Source: CAZCEC01 sp964497615 (GTDB taxonomy: Bacteria; Chloroflexota; Anaerolineae; Anaerolineales; UBA6663). Taken from it: 6,215 bases of DNA. The translations under genes were made by a program, and so were the position numbers. The stretch spans positions 1 through 6,215 of the forward strand of contig CAZCEC010000140.1 of assembly GCA_964497615.1 (NCBI GenBank), written 5' to 3'. The notes under the pieces were generated by a model. The model did not search any database and was not told the origin of the DNA. It worked only from the letters and a program-made list of their open reading frames with translations. Below, one piece after another: positions 1 to 6,215 of the stretch. Position 1 is the stretch's first letter; each line of letters starts with the position of its first letter.

Positions 1-62
1 GGGCGGGAGTGAGCGGCTTCGGCATCAGCGGTACCAACGCCCACGTGGTGCTGGAAGAGGCG
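1..62 (+). other. Ketosynthase C-terminal end (partial domain)
   Basis: The first in-frame residues read AGVSGFGISGTNAHVVLEEA, the hallmark end of a PKS ketosynthase. The Asn-Ala-His of GTNAH is intact. The catalytic Cys and both His residues lie upstream of the window, so the activity of this KS cannot be judged. Confidence 0.95.
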
Positions 63-3000
63 CTTCCGGATGACGCGCCGCCCGCGACTGCGCTGCCATC
101 GGACGAGCGGCCGCGCCACTTGCTGGCGTTATCGGCGCGCAGCCCCGAGGCGCTGTCGCGGATGGCGGGTCAATGGGCGCGCTTCCTGGCCGAGAATCCA
201 GAACTGCCGCTGGCGGATGTGTGCTACACAGCCAATGTCTGGCGCACGCATTTTGACCACCGCCTCGCGCTTGCCGCTGATACGCTCGTTGAGGCGCGAC
301 AGAAACTAAGCGCCCTGGCTCAAGGCGAGGCCGCTGATGCGTGGCGTGGGCAGCCGCCGGGCGCCAGGGCGCCGCGCGTCGCCTTCCTGTTTGCCGGCCA
401 GGGCGCCCAAGTCGCGGGCGTAGGGCGCCAACTCTACGCCACCCAGCCAGTCTTCCGCCGCGCGCTCGATCAATGTGCCCGCGCGCTCGCACCACTGCTC
501 GATGTGCCGCTGTTGGACCTGTTGTATGGCGATGAGGCAGCAACGGCGCTGCTCGCGCAAACGCGCTATGCGCAGCCGGCGCTCTTTGCGGTCGAATGGG
601 CGCTGGCCGAGTTGTGGGAGAGCTGGGGGGTGGCGCCAAGCGCCATGCTCGGCCATAGCCTGGGCGAATATGTGGCCGCGTGCCGAGCCGGGGTGTTCAC
701 ACTGGAGGATGGCGTGCGGCTGGTCGTGGCGCGCGGCCAGCTTATGGAGACCACCGGCCCCGGCGCGATGCTGGCGGTGTTCGCCTCCGCTGAGCGGGCG
801 GCCGAAGCATTCGCGCCACATGCGGGCCACGTCTCGATTGCCGCCGTCAACGGCCCTTCTGAAACGGTCATTGCCGGGCAGCCGGCTGCCGTCGAGGCTG
901 TGCGCGAGGCCCTGCTGGCACAGGGTGTCTCAAGCCGGGCGCTCCCGGCAAACTATGCCTTCCACTCGCCGCTGCTGGACCCGGTGCTCGCGGCCTTGGG
1001 GGATGCCGCGGCCACTGTGGAATACCACGCACCTGAACTCACGGTGATTGCCAACCTAAGCGGGGCACCCGCGGCGGACGGCGACCTGACAACGGCCGCG
1101 TACTGGCGGCGGCAGGCGCGTGAGCCCGTGCTGTTCGGCCAAGGGCTCGCTGCGCTGCGCGAGGCGGGCTGCAATGCCTTTATCGAGATCGGACCGCAGT
1201 CCACGCTGCTGAGGCTGGGGCAGCGCCTCCCCGGCGCCGAGGACGCGCTCTGGCTGCCGACCCTGGAGCCGGGGCGCGACGACTGGTCGCAACTCCTGGA
1301 GAGCGTGGGCCGGCTGTACGCGGCCGGCCTCAATGTGGCTTGGCGGGCCTTCGACGAAGGCTATGCGCGCCGCCGGCGCGTGCTGCCCACTTATCCATTC
1401 CAGCGCCAACGCTATTGGTTCGAACAGAAGCCGGTCAGGGCAGCCGCGCCCCTGCCTGCCGCGCGCACATTGCTTGGCCGGCGGCTCAGTTCGCCCGCGA
1501 TGAAAGACACGGTCTTCGAAGCGTTCATCAGCGCGGAGGCGCCCGTGCTGCTCGGGGATCACCGGATTGGGGCGACGGCCGTGATGCCGGGCGCTGGCTA
1601 CGCCGTGATGATGCTGGCGGCGGCGCGGCAGGCGCTCCGCACCACCGAGATTGACCTGCATGAGATGGCATTCACCGAAGGGTTGTGGCTGCCTGAGGGC
1701 CAACCCCGCACCCTCCAGGTCGTCGTTTCTGCCGAGGGTCAAGGCTCCGCCGCAGTGCGGGTGTACAGCCGGACAGCAGAGGCGGATGAGGATGCCCCTT
1801 GGGTTTCTCACGCTCAGGCCACGGCCAGCCGGGCGAACAACGGTGACGCCTCTTCCGAAACGCTTGCGGTTGAGCCGATCATGGCGCGATGCGGGCAGAC
1901 CGTGACGGGCGCCGACTTGTACGCGGCGGCGGCCGAGCGCGGGCTGAACTTTGGCCCGCAGTTTCGGTGGATCGAGGAGATCCGGCGCGGGGCCGGCGAA
2001 GCCATTGCCTCACTCCGGCCATCGCAGCCGGCGGATGTGATGGAGGACAGCCCAATCCATCCGGGCCTGGTGGATGCGGGCTTTCAGCTTCTGGCCGCCG
2101 CCGCGCCTCCGGGGCCGGAGCAGTCGGTTGCCGTTCCGATCGGCTTAGGCCGCCTGCGCTTGCACAACCAAGCCGACGAGCCACGCTGGGCATATGCCCG
2201 GCTGCGCGCGGCTGACTCAGCCGACCCGCGGCTGATCGTAGGTGACGTGCAGGTTTTCGGCGCGGCGGGCCTGGTGCTGTCGATGGAGGGCCTGCGCATC
2301 AGGCACCTGCCCCGCCGGGCCCTCATCACGGAGGACGTGCGGAGCGATTGGATCCATGAGTTGGCCTGGGCGCCTGCCGTTCGAACGGCTGCCCTCCCCG
2401 CAGACACGCAGCCCAGCGGCAACTGGTTGATCCTGGCCGACCGGCGCGGATGCGGCCCTGAACTGGCGCGCAGGTTGGAAGCGCTAGGCCAGCAGTGCGT
2501 TTTGATTTTTCCAGGCGATAGTGTTCAAAGGGATGGCGACCGGCGCTGGACGGCGGCGCCGGAGCGCCGTGAAGACTTCGACCAAGTGCTGCGGGCCGCG
2601 CTGCTGCCGGGAGGGCAGTGGCGCGGCGCCGTCTATCTGTGGGGCCTGGATGCGCCAGTCGCCGGGCCAGGTGATATTGCGACACAGCAATCGTTCATCG
2701 CTGCCGGCGCCCTGCACCTAGCGCAGGCGCTGGCCGCCGCCCAGGGGTCGCCGCGCCTGTGGCTGGTCACGGCGGGAGCGCAGGCGCTGGGAGCGGAGCC
2801 GGCCGACGATATTCCCCTGGCGGCGATGCTATGGGGGTTTGGCCGCACCCTGGCGATGGAACTGCCGGAACTGTGGGGCGGCCTGATCGACCTCGACCCA
2901 GGCGAACCAGACGCTCACGCGGGCGATTTGCTCAACGAACTATTGGGGCCGGATGCCGAACGCGAAGTGGCCCTCCGGCGCGGGCAGCGTTACGCCGCGC

Positions 3001-4289
3001 GCCTGGAGCGGCACGCGGGGACGAATGCGGGCGCGGGCAGCGCGCCATTGCAGCTGCGTGCCGATGGCGCTTACCTGATCACCGGCGGGCTGGGCGGCCT
3101 GGGGCTGAAGCTGGCCCGCCGGCTGGCGGAGCGGGGCGCGCGCCACTTGGTGTTGGTTGGCCGCCATGAACCCAGCGAGGCAGCCCGCGCCGCTGTTGAA
3201 GCCATCGAGGCGCTGGGCGCGGAGGTGCTGGTGCTGCCGGCCGATGTCGCGCGGGAGGGCGAGGTGGCTGCCGCCCTGGACCGCATCGCTCAATCACTGC
3301 CGCCCCTGCGGGGTGTGTTCCACGCTGCGGGCGTGCTGGATGATGGGGTGATCCACAAGCAGACCTGGCGCCGGGTGGAGGCCGTCCTGCAGCCCAAGGC
3401 AGCGGGCGCGTGGAACCTGCACACCCTCACTCGCCACCTGCCGCTGGACTACTTTGTGTTGTTCTCGTCAGCGGCGGCGGTGCTGGGGTCGCCGGGCCAG
3501 GCGGGCTACGCTGCCGCGAATGCCTTCCTGGATGCCCTGGCGGTGCGGCGGCGGATGCTGGGGTTGCCGGCCCTGAGCGTTAACTGGGGACCCTGGAGCG
3601 GCGATGGCATGGCGGGCCAGGCCGACCCCGCCCGCCGCTGGGCGGCCGTCGGGCTGTCGCCCATCGAGCCGGACCGGGGTCTGGATATACTCGAGTACCT
3701 GATGCAGCGTCCCGAGGCAGGCCAGGTGAGCATACTGCCGGTCGACTGGCCGCAGTTCGCCCAGCAGTTCCCTAACGGCCTCCCGCCCCTGCTGGCCGGA
3801 CTGGCGCAGCAGGCTGGGCCGGCGGTAACGAGCCGCGAGGCCGGCGAGCAGCGCGCTTTTGTCAACAGCCTGCTGGCGGCGACCACTGACCGGCGCATAG
3901 AGATGCTGTCTGCTCACGTGCGCGAGCAGGTGCTGGCCGTGCTCAAGATGCCGCCCGCGGCTGGTCTCGATCTGAACCAAGGATTGTTCGAACTCGGCAT
4001 GGATTCGTTGACGGCGCTGGAAGTGCGCAGCCAATTGCAGCAGAGCCTGGGCCTGGCGCTGCCGGCCACAGTGCTCTTTGAGCACAGCACCATCCTGGCG
4101 CTGGCGCGCTTCCTCAACGATACGCTGGCCCCCGCCGTCCCTGAGGCGGCTTCGGCCATCGCCGCGGACGACGCGGACCCCGAGTTGGCCCGGCTGTTGG
4201 CGGAGGTCGAATCTCTCTCGGAGGGTGAGGCGGACCAGGCGCTCAACGCACTGGCCGGCAAGCCATCCAATGACGGGCCTTCCGCATGA
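1..4289 (+). CDS. Type I modular polyketide synthase, 5'-truncated: (KS)-AT-DH-KR-ACP
   Basis: This is the 3' part of a large cytosolic multienzyme that extends and processes a thioester-bound polyketide chain. Residues are counted from the GTG at position 9. That codon is not the start, because the frame is open to the window edge and residues 1-18 are the end of a KS (FGISGTNAH). Then follow a KS-AT linker (19-121), a malonyl-type AT (122-about 416; GHSLGEY Ser217), a post-AT linker ending in LPTYPFQRQRYW (459-470), a DH (486-768; His518, Asp689), a KR with its structural half (about 795-1015) and catalytic half (1018-1200; Tyr1167), an ACP (1298-1370; Ser1333) and a 56-residue tail. There is no ER, methyltransferase or thioesterase. 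The predicted step is malonyl extension, ketoreduction and dehydration to an enoyl-ACP. The TGA stop overlaps the ATG of the next PKS gene. The family and domain order are secure; the product is unknown. Confidence 0.97.
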   Translation, partial: AGVSGFGISGTNAHVVLEEALPDDAPPATALPSDERPRHLLALSARSPEALSRMAGQWARFLAENPELPLADVCYTANVWRTHFDHRLALAADTLVEARQKLSALAQGEAADAWRGQPPGARAPRVAFLFAGQGAQVAGVGRQLYATQPVFRRALDQCARALAPLLDVPLLDLLYGDEAATALLAQTRYAQPALFAVEWALAELWESWGVAPSAMLGHSLGEYVAACRAGVFTLEDGVRLVVARGQLMETTGPGAMLAVFASAERAAEAFAPHAGHVSIAAVNGPSETVIAGQPAAVEAVREALLAQGVSSRALPANYAFHSPLLDPVLAALGDAAATVEYHAPELTVIANLSGAPAADGDLTTAAYWRRQAREPVLFGQGLAALREAGCNAFIEIGPQSTLLRLGQRLPGAEDALWLPTLEPGRDDWSQLLESVGRLYAAGLNVAWRAFDEGYARRRRVLPTYPFQRQRYWFEQKPVRAAAPLPAARTLLGRRLSSPAMKDTVFEAFISAEAPVLLGDHRIGATAVMPGAGYAVMMLAAARQALRTTEIDLHEMAFTEGLWLPEGQPRTLQVVVSAEGQGSAAVRVYSRTAEADEDAPWVSHAQATASRANNGDASSETLAVEPIMARCGQTVTGADLYAAAAERGLNFGPQFRWIEEIRRGAGEAIASLRPSQPADVMEDSPIHPGLVDAGFQLLAAAAPPGPEQSVAVPIGLGRLRLHNQADEPRWAYARLRAADSADPRLIVGDVQVFGAAGLVLSMEGLRIRHLPRRALITEDVRSDWIHELAWAPAVRTAALPADTQPSGNWLILADRRGCGPELARRLEALGQQCVLIFPGDSVQRDGDRRWTAAPERREDFDQVLRAALLPGGQWRGAVYLWGLDAPVAGPGDIATQQSFIAAGALHLAQALAAAQGSPRLWLVTAGAQALGAEPADDIPLAAMLWGFGRTLAMELPELWGGLIDLDPGEPDAHAGDLLNELLGPDAEREVALRRGQRYAARLERHAGTNAGAGSAPLQLRADGAYLITGGLGGLGLKLARRLAERGARHLVLVGRHEPSEAARAAVEAIEALGAEVLVLPADVAREGEVAAALDRIAQSLPPLRGVFHAAGVLDDGVIHKQTWRRVEAVLQPKAAGAWNLHTLTRHLPLDYFVLFSSAAAVLGSPGQAGYAAANAFLDALAVRRRMLGLPALSVNWGPWSGDGMAGQADPARRWAAVGLSPIEPDRGLDILEYLMQRPEAGQVSILPVDWPQFAQQFPNGLPPLLAGLAQQAGPAVTSREAGEQRAFVNSLLAATTDRRIEMLSAHVREQVLAVLKMPPAAGLDLNQGLFELGMDSLTALEVRSQLQQSLGLALPATVLFEHSTILALARFLNDTLAPAVPEAASAIAADDADPELARLLAEVESLSEGEADQALNALAGKPSNDGPSA
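372..1256 (+). other. Acyltransferase domain, malonyl-CoA type predicted
   Basis: This domain loads the extender unit onto the ACP. It opens with RVAFLFAGQGAQ (oxyanion-loop Gln131). The nucleophile Ser217 sits in GHSLGEY, and a conserved Arg follows in ARGQLM. The general-base His319 lies in YAFHS, 102 residues after the Ser, a normal spacing. Three positions bear on substrate. The segment around Gln189 (TRYAQPALFAVE) and GHSLG are malonyl-like. The YAFH tetrad is intermediate between HAFH (malonyl) and YASH (methylmalonyl). Malonyl-CoA is the best prediction, with moderate certainty. The post-AT linker ends in LPTYPFQRQRYW. Confidence 0.92.
1464..2312 (+). other. Dehydratase domain
   Basis: This domain removes water from the beta-hydroxyacyl-ACP. 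It starts at RTLLGRRL, equivalent to the HPLLG start common in the family. The catalytic His518 is in GDHRIGATAVMP, and the catalytic Asp689 is in HPGLVDAGFQ with Gln693 four residues on. A NFGPQFR segment corresponds to the usual YGPxF. The consensus HxxxGxxxxP has Ala where Gly is expected, with a Gly one position earlier. Both catalytic residues and the overall length are normal, so the domain is probably active. Confidence 0.9.
2370..3612 (+). other. Ketoreductase domain, B-type
   Basis: This domain reduces the beta-ketone with NADPH. A structural half (from about residue 795) carries family signatures such as RLWLVTAGAQALG and ELWGGLIDLDP. The catalytic half has the nucleotide-binding loop TGGLGGLG (1025-1032). 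The expected catalytic residues are all present: Lys1130, Ser1154, Tyr1167 and Asn1171. LDD at 1110-1112, and Leu rather than Trp eight residues before the Tyr, mark a B-type KR, which gives a D-configured hydroxyl. With the DH this usually leads to a trans double bond. The domain ends near NWGPWSGDGM. Confidence 0.93.
3900..4118 (+). other. Acyl carrier protein domain
   Basis: This is the carrier that holds the growing chain on a phosphopantetheine arm. The attachment site is Ser1333 in the motif LFELGMDSLTALE. Flanking helices have typical family content, with VLFEHSTILALARFL at the end. It is the only carrier domain in the window. Confidence 0.96.
4119..4286 (+). other. C-terminal tail, probable docking segment
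   Basis: After the ACP comes an Ala/Pro-rich spacer and then a charged, helix-prone stretch, ELARLLAEVESLSEGEADQA. Such tails are common at the C-termini of PKS subunits in myxobacteria and cyanobacteria and often help hold the next subunit. The docking role is inferred from position and general resemblance; no class is assigned. Confidence 0.55.
4286..4289 (+). promoter_or_regulatory. ATGA stop-start overlap between the two PKS genes
   Basis: The ATG of the second gene (4286-4288) shares bases with the TGA of the first (4287-4289). The 20 bases upstream show no purine-rich Shine-Dalgarno sequence. Translation of the second gene is therefore likely coupled to termination of the first, which would also favour equal amounts of the two subunits. 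Confidence 0.85.
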
Positions 4290-4381
4290 GTGATCTTTCC
4301 GCTCGCATCGCAAGTCTCTCGCCCAAGAAGCGCGCCCTGCTGGAGCTGCGCCGGCAGGGCGCGGCCAGCGAGACACACGCT
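4286..4381 (+). other. N-terminal tail of second PKS, probable docking segment
   Basis: The 32 residues before the KS contain SLSPKKRALLELRRQG, a basic and probably helical segment. It is a plausible partner for the acidic C-terminal tail of the preceding protein. Similar LSPxKRALL segments are widespread at the N-termini of PKS and NRPS subunits. Pairing is inferred only from adjacency and opposite charge. Confidence 0.5.
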
Positions 4382-6215
4382 GAGCCAATCGCTATTGTTG
4401 GGATTGGCTGCCGCTTTCCGGGCGGGGCCGATGGTCCAGCCGCCTATTGGAAGCTCCTGAGCGACGGGGTGGACGCGGTGAGTGAGGTGCCGCCCGACCG
4501 CTGGGACATTGACGCCTTCTACGATCCCAATCCCGAGGCGCCGGGGAAGATGTACACGCGCTGGGGCGGTTTCATTCGTGACGTTGATCTGTTCGAGCCG
4601 CAGTTCTTTGGCATCGCGCCGCGCGAGGCCGCCGCCATGGACCCGCAGCAGCGCTTGCTGCTGGAAGTGGCCTGGCAGGCGCTCGAACACGCCGGGCTGC
4701 CGCCCGACCGCTTGGTTGGCTCCAGGACGGGCGTATTCGTCGGGATGATGACGAACGACTACGCGCAACTCAACATGCATGGGTACGATCCCACGCGGGT
4801 GGACATCTACAGCGGGATGGGGGTGGACGCGAGCTTTGCTGCCGGCCGCCTGTCCTATGTGCTTGGCTTGCAGGGGCCCAGCATGGTGATAGAGACCGCC
4901 TGCTCGTCGGCGCTAGTGGGGGTGCACCTGGCCTGCCAGAGTCTGCGGGCGGGCGAGTGCGATCTGGCCCTGGCCGGCGGCGTCAACTTGATCCTGTCGC
5001 CCGAGGCCACGATCTACTCCTGCCGCATCCGCTCGATGGCGGCGGACGGCCGCTGCAAGACGTTTGATGCGCGGGCAGATGGCTACGTGCGCGGCGAGGG
5101 CTGCGGGGTGGTGGTGCTCAAGCGCCTCAGCGAGGCGGCCCGCGACGGCGACCACATCTGGGCCATCGTGCGGGGCTCGGCCATCAACCACGACGGCAAG
5201 AGCGGCGGGCTGACGGTGCCCAATGCCGCAGCGCAGCGGGCGGTGCTGCGCGCGGCGGTTCGCAGCGCGGGCGTCTCTCCGGCGTCGATTAGCTATGTCG
5301 AGGCGCACGGCACCGGCACCCCGTTGGGCGATCCAATCGAAATTCGGTCTCTGTGGACGGTGATGGGGGAGGGGCGGCCCTCCACGCAGCCGCTGATGGT
5401 GGGCTCCGCGAAGACCAACCTGGGCCACCTGGAGGCAGCGGCTGGGATCGCCGGGCTGATCAAGACCGTGCTCGCCTTGCACCACCAAACTATTCCGCCG
5501 CACTTGCACCTCCAGGCGCGCAACCCGTACATCGCCTGGGACGCGATGTCCATTGCCATACCCACCACGCCAGTCCCCTGGCAGGCCGCCAATGGTCCGC
5601 GGCTGGCCGGCGTGAGTTCGTTTGGGCTGAGCGGGATGAACGCCCACATTGTGCTGGAGGAGGCGCCGCCGCAAGCGGGTGACGCAGCGCCGGCACATGA
5701 TACTGATGAAGCGTGCCTGTTGGCACTCTCGGCCCGAACCCCGGACGCCTTGCGAGCGCTGGCCGGGCGCTACGCCGAACTGCTGGCGGGGACCGACGCG
5801 CCCCCGCTGGCGGACGTGGCCGCCGCCGCCGGGGCCGGCCGCAGCCACTTTGCCCAGCGCGCCGCCATCGTGAGCGCCAGCACACCCGACGCACTGGCAG
5901 CGCTGTACGCCCTGGCCAATGGGCAGACGCATCCCGCGCTGGCGACGGGGACCGTGCCGGTGGGCGCACCCGCGCCGCGGGTGGCGTTCGTGTGCGCCGG
6001 GCAGGGCGGGCAGTGGCCGGGCATGGTCGCGGCGCTGCGGGCCGACCCGGTCGCAGCGGCGGCGCTGGACCAGGTGGCGGCGGCCGCCCCGCCGGACCTG
6101 GGGTGGTCCCTGGGGGACGCACTGGCGGATGCGAGCGCGGGGTGGCAGGAACGGATCGAGCAGCTCCAGCCGGTGCTGTTCGCGGTGCAGGTGGCGCTGG
6201 CGGCGCGGCTGAAGG
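4286..6215 (+). CDS. Type I modular polyketide synthase, 3'-truncated: KS-AT...
   Basis: This second PKS polypeptide is open for 643 codons to the window edge. The ATG at 4286 is the only credible start: an in-frame TGA lies at 4271-4273, and the next in-frame ATG is already inside the KS. Residues 1-32 form a short N-terminal segment (LSPKKRALLELR). Residues 33-461 are a complete KS with Cys206 (ETACSSAL), His341 (EAHGTGT) and His381 (NLGHLEAAAG). The C-H and H-H spacings of 135 and 40 residues are those usual for modular PKS KS domains. A linker (462-563) leads to an AT that begins at residue 564 (AGQGGQW) and is cut off before its active site. By family knowledge, the KS should accept the enoyl chain from the upstream ACP and condense it with the extender unit loaded by its own AT. 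Departures from consensus are ETACSS for DTACSS and GMNAH for GTNAH. The reductive domains of this module lie outside the window. Confidence 0.97.
   Translation, partial: MSDLSARIASLSPKKRALLELRRQGAASETHAEPIAIVGIGCRFPGGADGPAAYWKLLSDGVDAVSEVPPDRWDIDAFYDPNPEAPGKMYTRWGGFIRDVDLFEPQFFGIAPREAAAMDPQQRLLLEVAWQALEHAGLPPDRLVGSRTGVFVGMMTNDYAQLNMHGYDPTRVDIYSGMGVDASFAAGRLSYVLGLQGPSMVIETACSSALVGVHLACQSLRAGECDLALAGGVNLILSPEATIYSCRIRSMAADGRCKTFDARADGYVRGEGCGVVVLKRLSEAARDGDHIWAIVRGSAINHDGKSGGLTVPNAAAQRAVLRAAVRSAGVSPASISYVEAHGTGTPLGDPIEIRSLWTVMGEGRPSTQPLMVGSAKTNLGHLEAAAGIAGLIKTVLALHHQTIPPHLHLQARNPYIAWDAMSIAIPTTPVPWQAANGPRLAGVSSFGLSGMNAHIVLEEAPPQAGDAAPAHDTDEACLLALSARTPDALRALAGRYAELLAGTDAPPLADVAAAAGAGRSHFAQRAAIVSASTPDALAALYALANGQTHPALATGTVPVGAPAPRVAFVCAGQGGQWPGMVAALRADPVAAAALDQVAAAAPPDLGWSLGDALADASAGWQERIEQLQPVLFAVQVALAARLK
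4382..5668 (+). other. Complete ketosynthase domain
   Basis: This is the decarboxylating condensation domain. It runs from EPIAIVGIGCRFPGG to FGLSGMNAHIVLEEA. The triad Cys206, His341 and His381 is complete, so this is an extending KS rather than a KSQ or KS0 form. Other landmarks are MDPQQRLLLEVAWQALE and DGRCKTFDARADGYVRGEG. ETACSS and GMNAH differ from the usual DTACSS and GTNAH at single positions. The domain follows an enoyl-forming module, so it should accept an alpha,beta-unsaturated chain. Confidence 0.96.
5975..6215 (+). other. Acyltransferase domain, N-terminal part only
   Basis: The AT begins at PRVAFVCAGQGGQW (Gln573) and is cut about 20-30 residues before the expected GHSxG. The segment RIEQLQPVLFAVQVALAARL (from Arg623) corresponds to TRYAQPALFAVE of the upstream AT. 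It is closer to the RVxxxQP form frequent in methylmalonyl-type ATs, although this form also occurs in some malonyl ATs. The stretch between the GQG loop and this motif is Ala-rich and looks somewhat shorter than usual. Substrate cannot be settled here. Confidence 0.88.

Noticed and set aside
9..11. GTG as a real translation start of the first gene
   Set aside because: The frame is open upstream to the window edge, and the first residues are the internal end of a KS, so this is the Val of AGVSGFG and the true start lies upstream.
2313..3050. An enoyl reductase or C-methyltransferase between DH and KR
   Set aside because: The stretch is the length of a KR structural half and carries its signatures; no ER nucleotide-binding motif or SAM-binding motif is visible.
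4202..4225. GGAGGT and GGAGGG as a ribosome binding site for the second gene
   Set aside because: They lie about 60-80 bases before the ATG, far outside the working distance, and encode part of the C-terminal tail of the first protein.
3468..4388. 306-codon open frame on the minus strand across the gene junction
   Set aside because: It runs antisense to the KR end, the ACP and the start of the next gene, all of which have clear conserved motifs. Its own translation shows no family signature.
3914..4780. 288-codon open frame on the minus strand
   Set aside because: It is antisense to the ACP, the tails and the KS start; no domain or ribosome binding site supports it.
37..5665. Matching DNA at 37-62 and about 5638-5665 as a mobile or direct repeat
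   Set aside because: The similarity is due to the conserved NAH(V/I)VLEEA end of two homologous KS domains and has codon-level divergence, as expected for paralogous modules.
4913..5932. 339-codon open frame on the minus strand
   Set aside because: It lies wholly inside the KS-AT coding region, has a Arg/Gly/Ala-rich translation with no recognisable domain, and is the kind of antisense frame expected opposite GC-rich genes.

Overview
The window lies inside a modular type I polyketide synthase (PKS) gene cluster and is coding from end to end. Two large genes on the + strand overlap by four bases, and both run off the window. The first (1-4289) is the 3' part of a PKS gene. It encodes the last residues of a ketosynthase (KS) and then a complete AT-DH-KR-ACP set and a C-terminal tail. 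The second (4286-6215) starts cleanly and encodes a short N-terminal tail, a full KS, a KS-AT linker and the beginning of an AT. No intergenic stretch, RNA gene, mobile element, CRISPR array, promoter or terminator is visible.

The two proteins would act in sequence on one assembly line. The first module should add a malonyl-type two-carbon unit (malonyl-like AT motifs), reduce the beta-ketone with a B-type KR (LDD motif) and dehydrate it with a DH that keeps its His and Asp. The product would be an alpha,beta-unsaturated acyl-ACP. No enoyl reductase or methyltransferase is present to change that outcome. The chain then passes between polypeptides, from the ACP of the first protein to the KS of the second. 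The second AT is cut off before its active-site Ser, but its early motif looks more methylmalonyl-like than that of the first AT.

The DNA is GC-rich (hand-counted 60-base blocks range from about 58 to 83 % GC). The domain style resembles PKSs of myxobacteria, cyanobacteria and Chloroflexota-like or uncultured bacteria more than those of Streptomyces: ACP tails with an 'ES LSE' helix, N-terminal 'LSPKKRALLELR' segments and the 'LPTYPFQRQRYW' linker. TTA leucine codons occur in the coding sequence, which also argues weakly against Streptomyces. The exact organism and the final product cannot be named from this window.

The architecture is a known class, and I see no new kind of system here. The points worth a second look are small: departures from consensus in the DH, AT and KS motifs, a compositional step at the second KS-AT linker, and the coupled gene junction.
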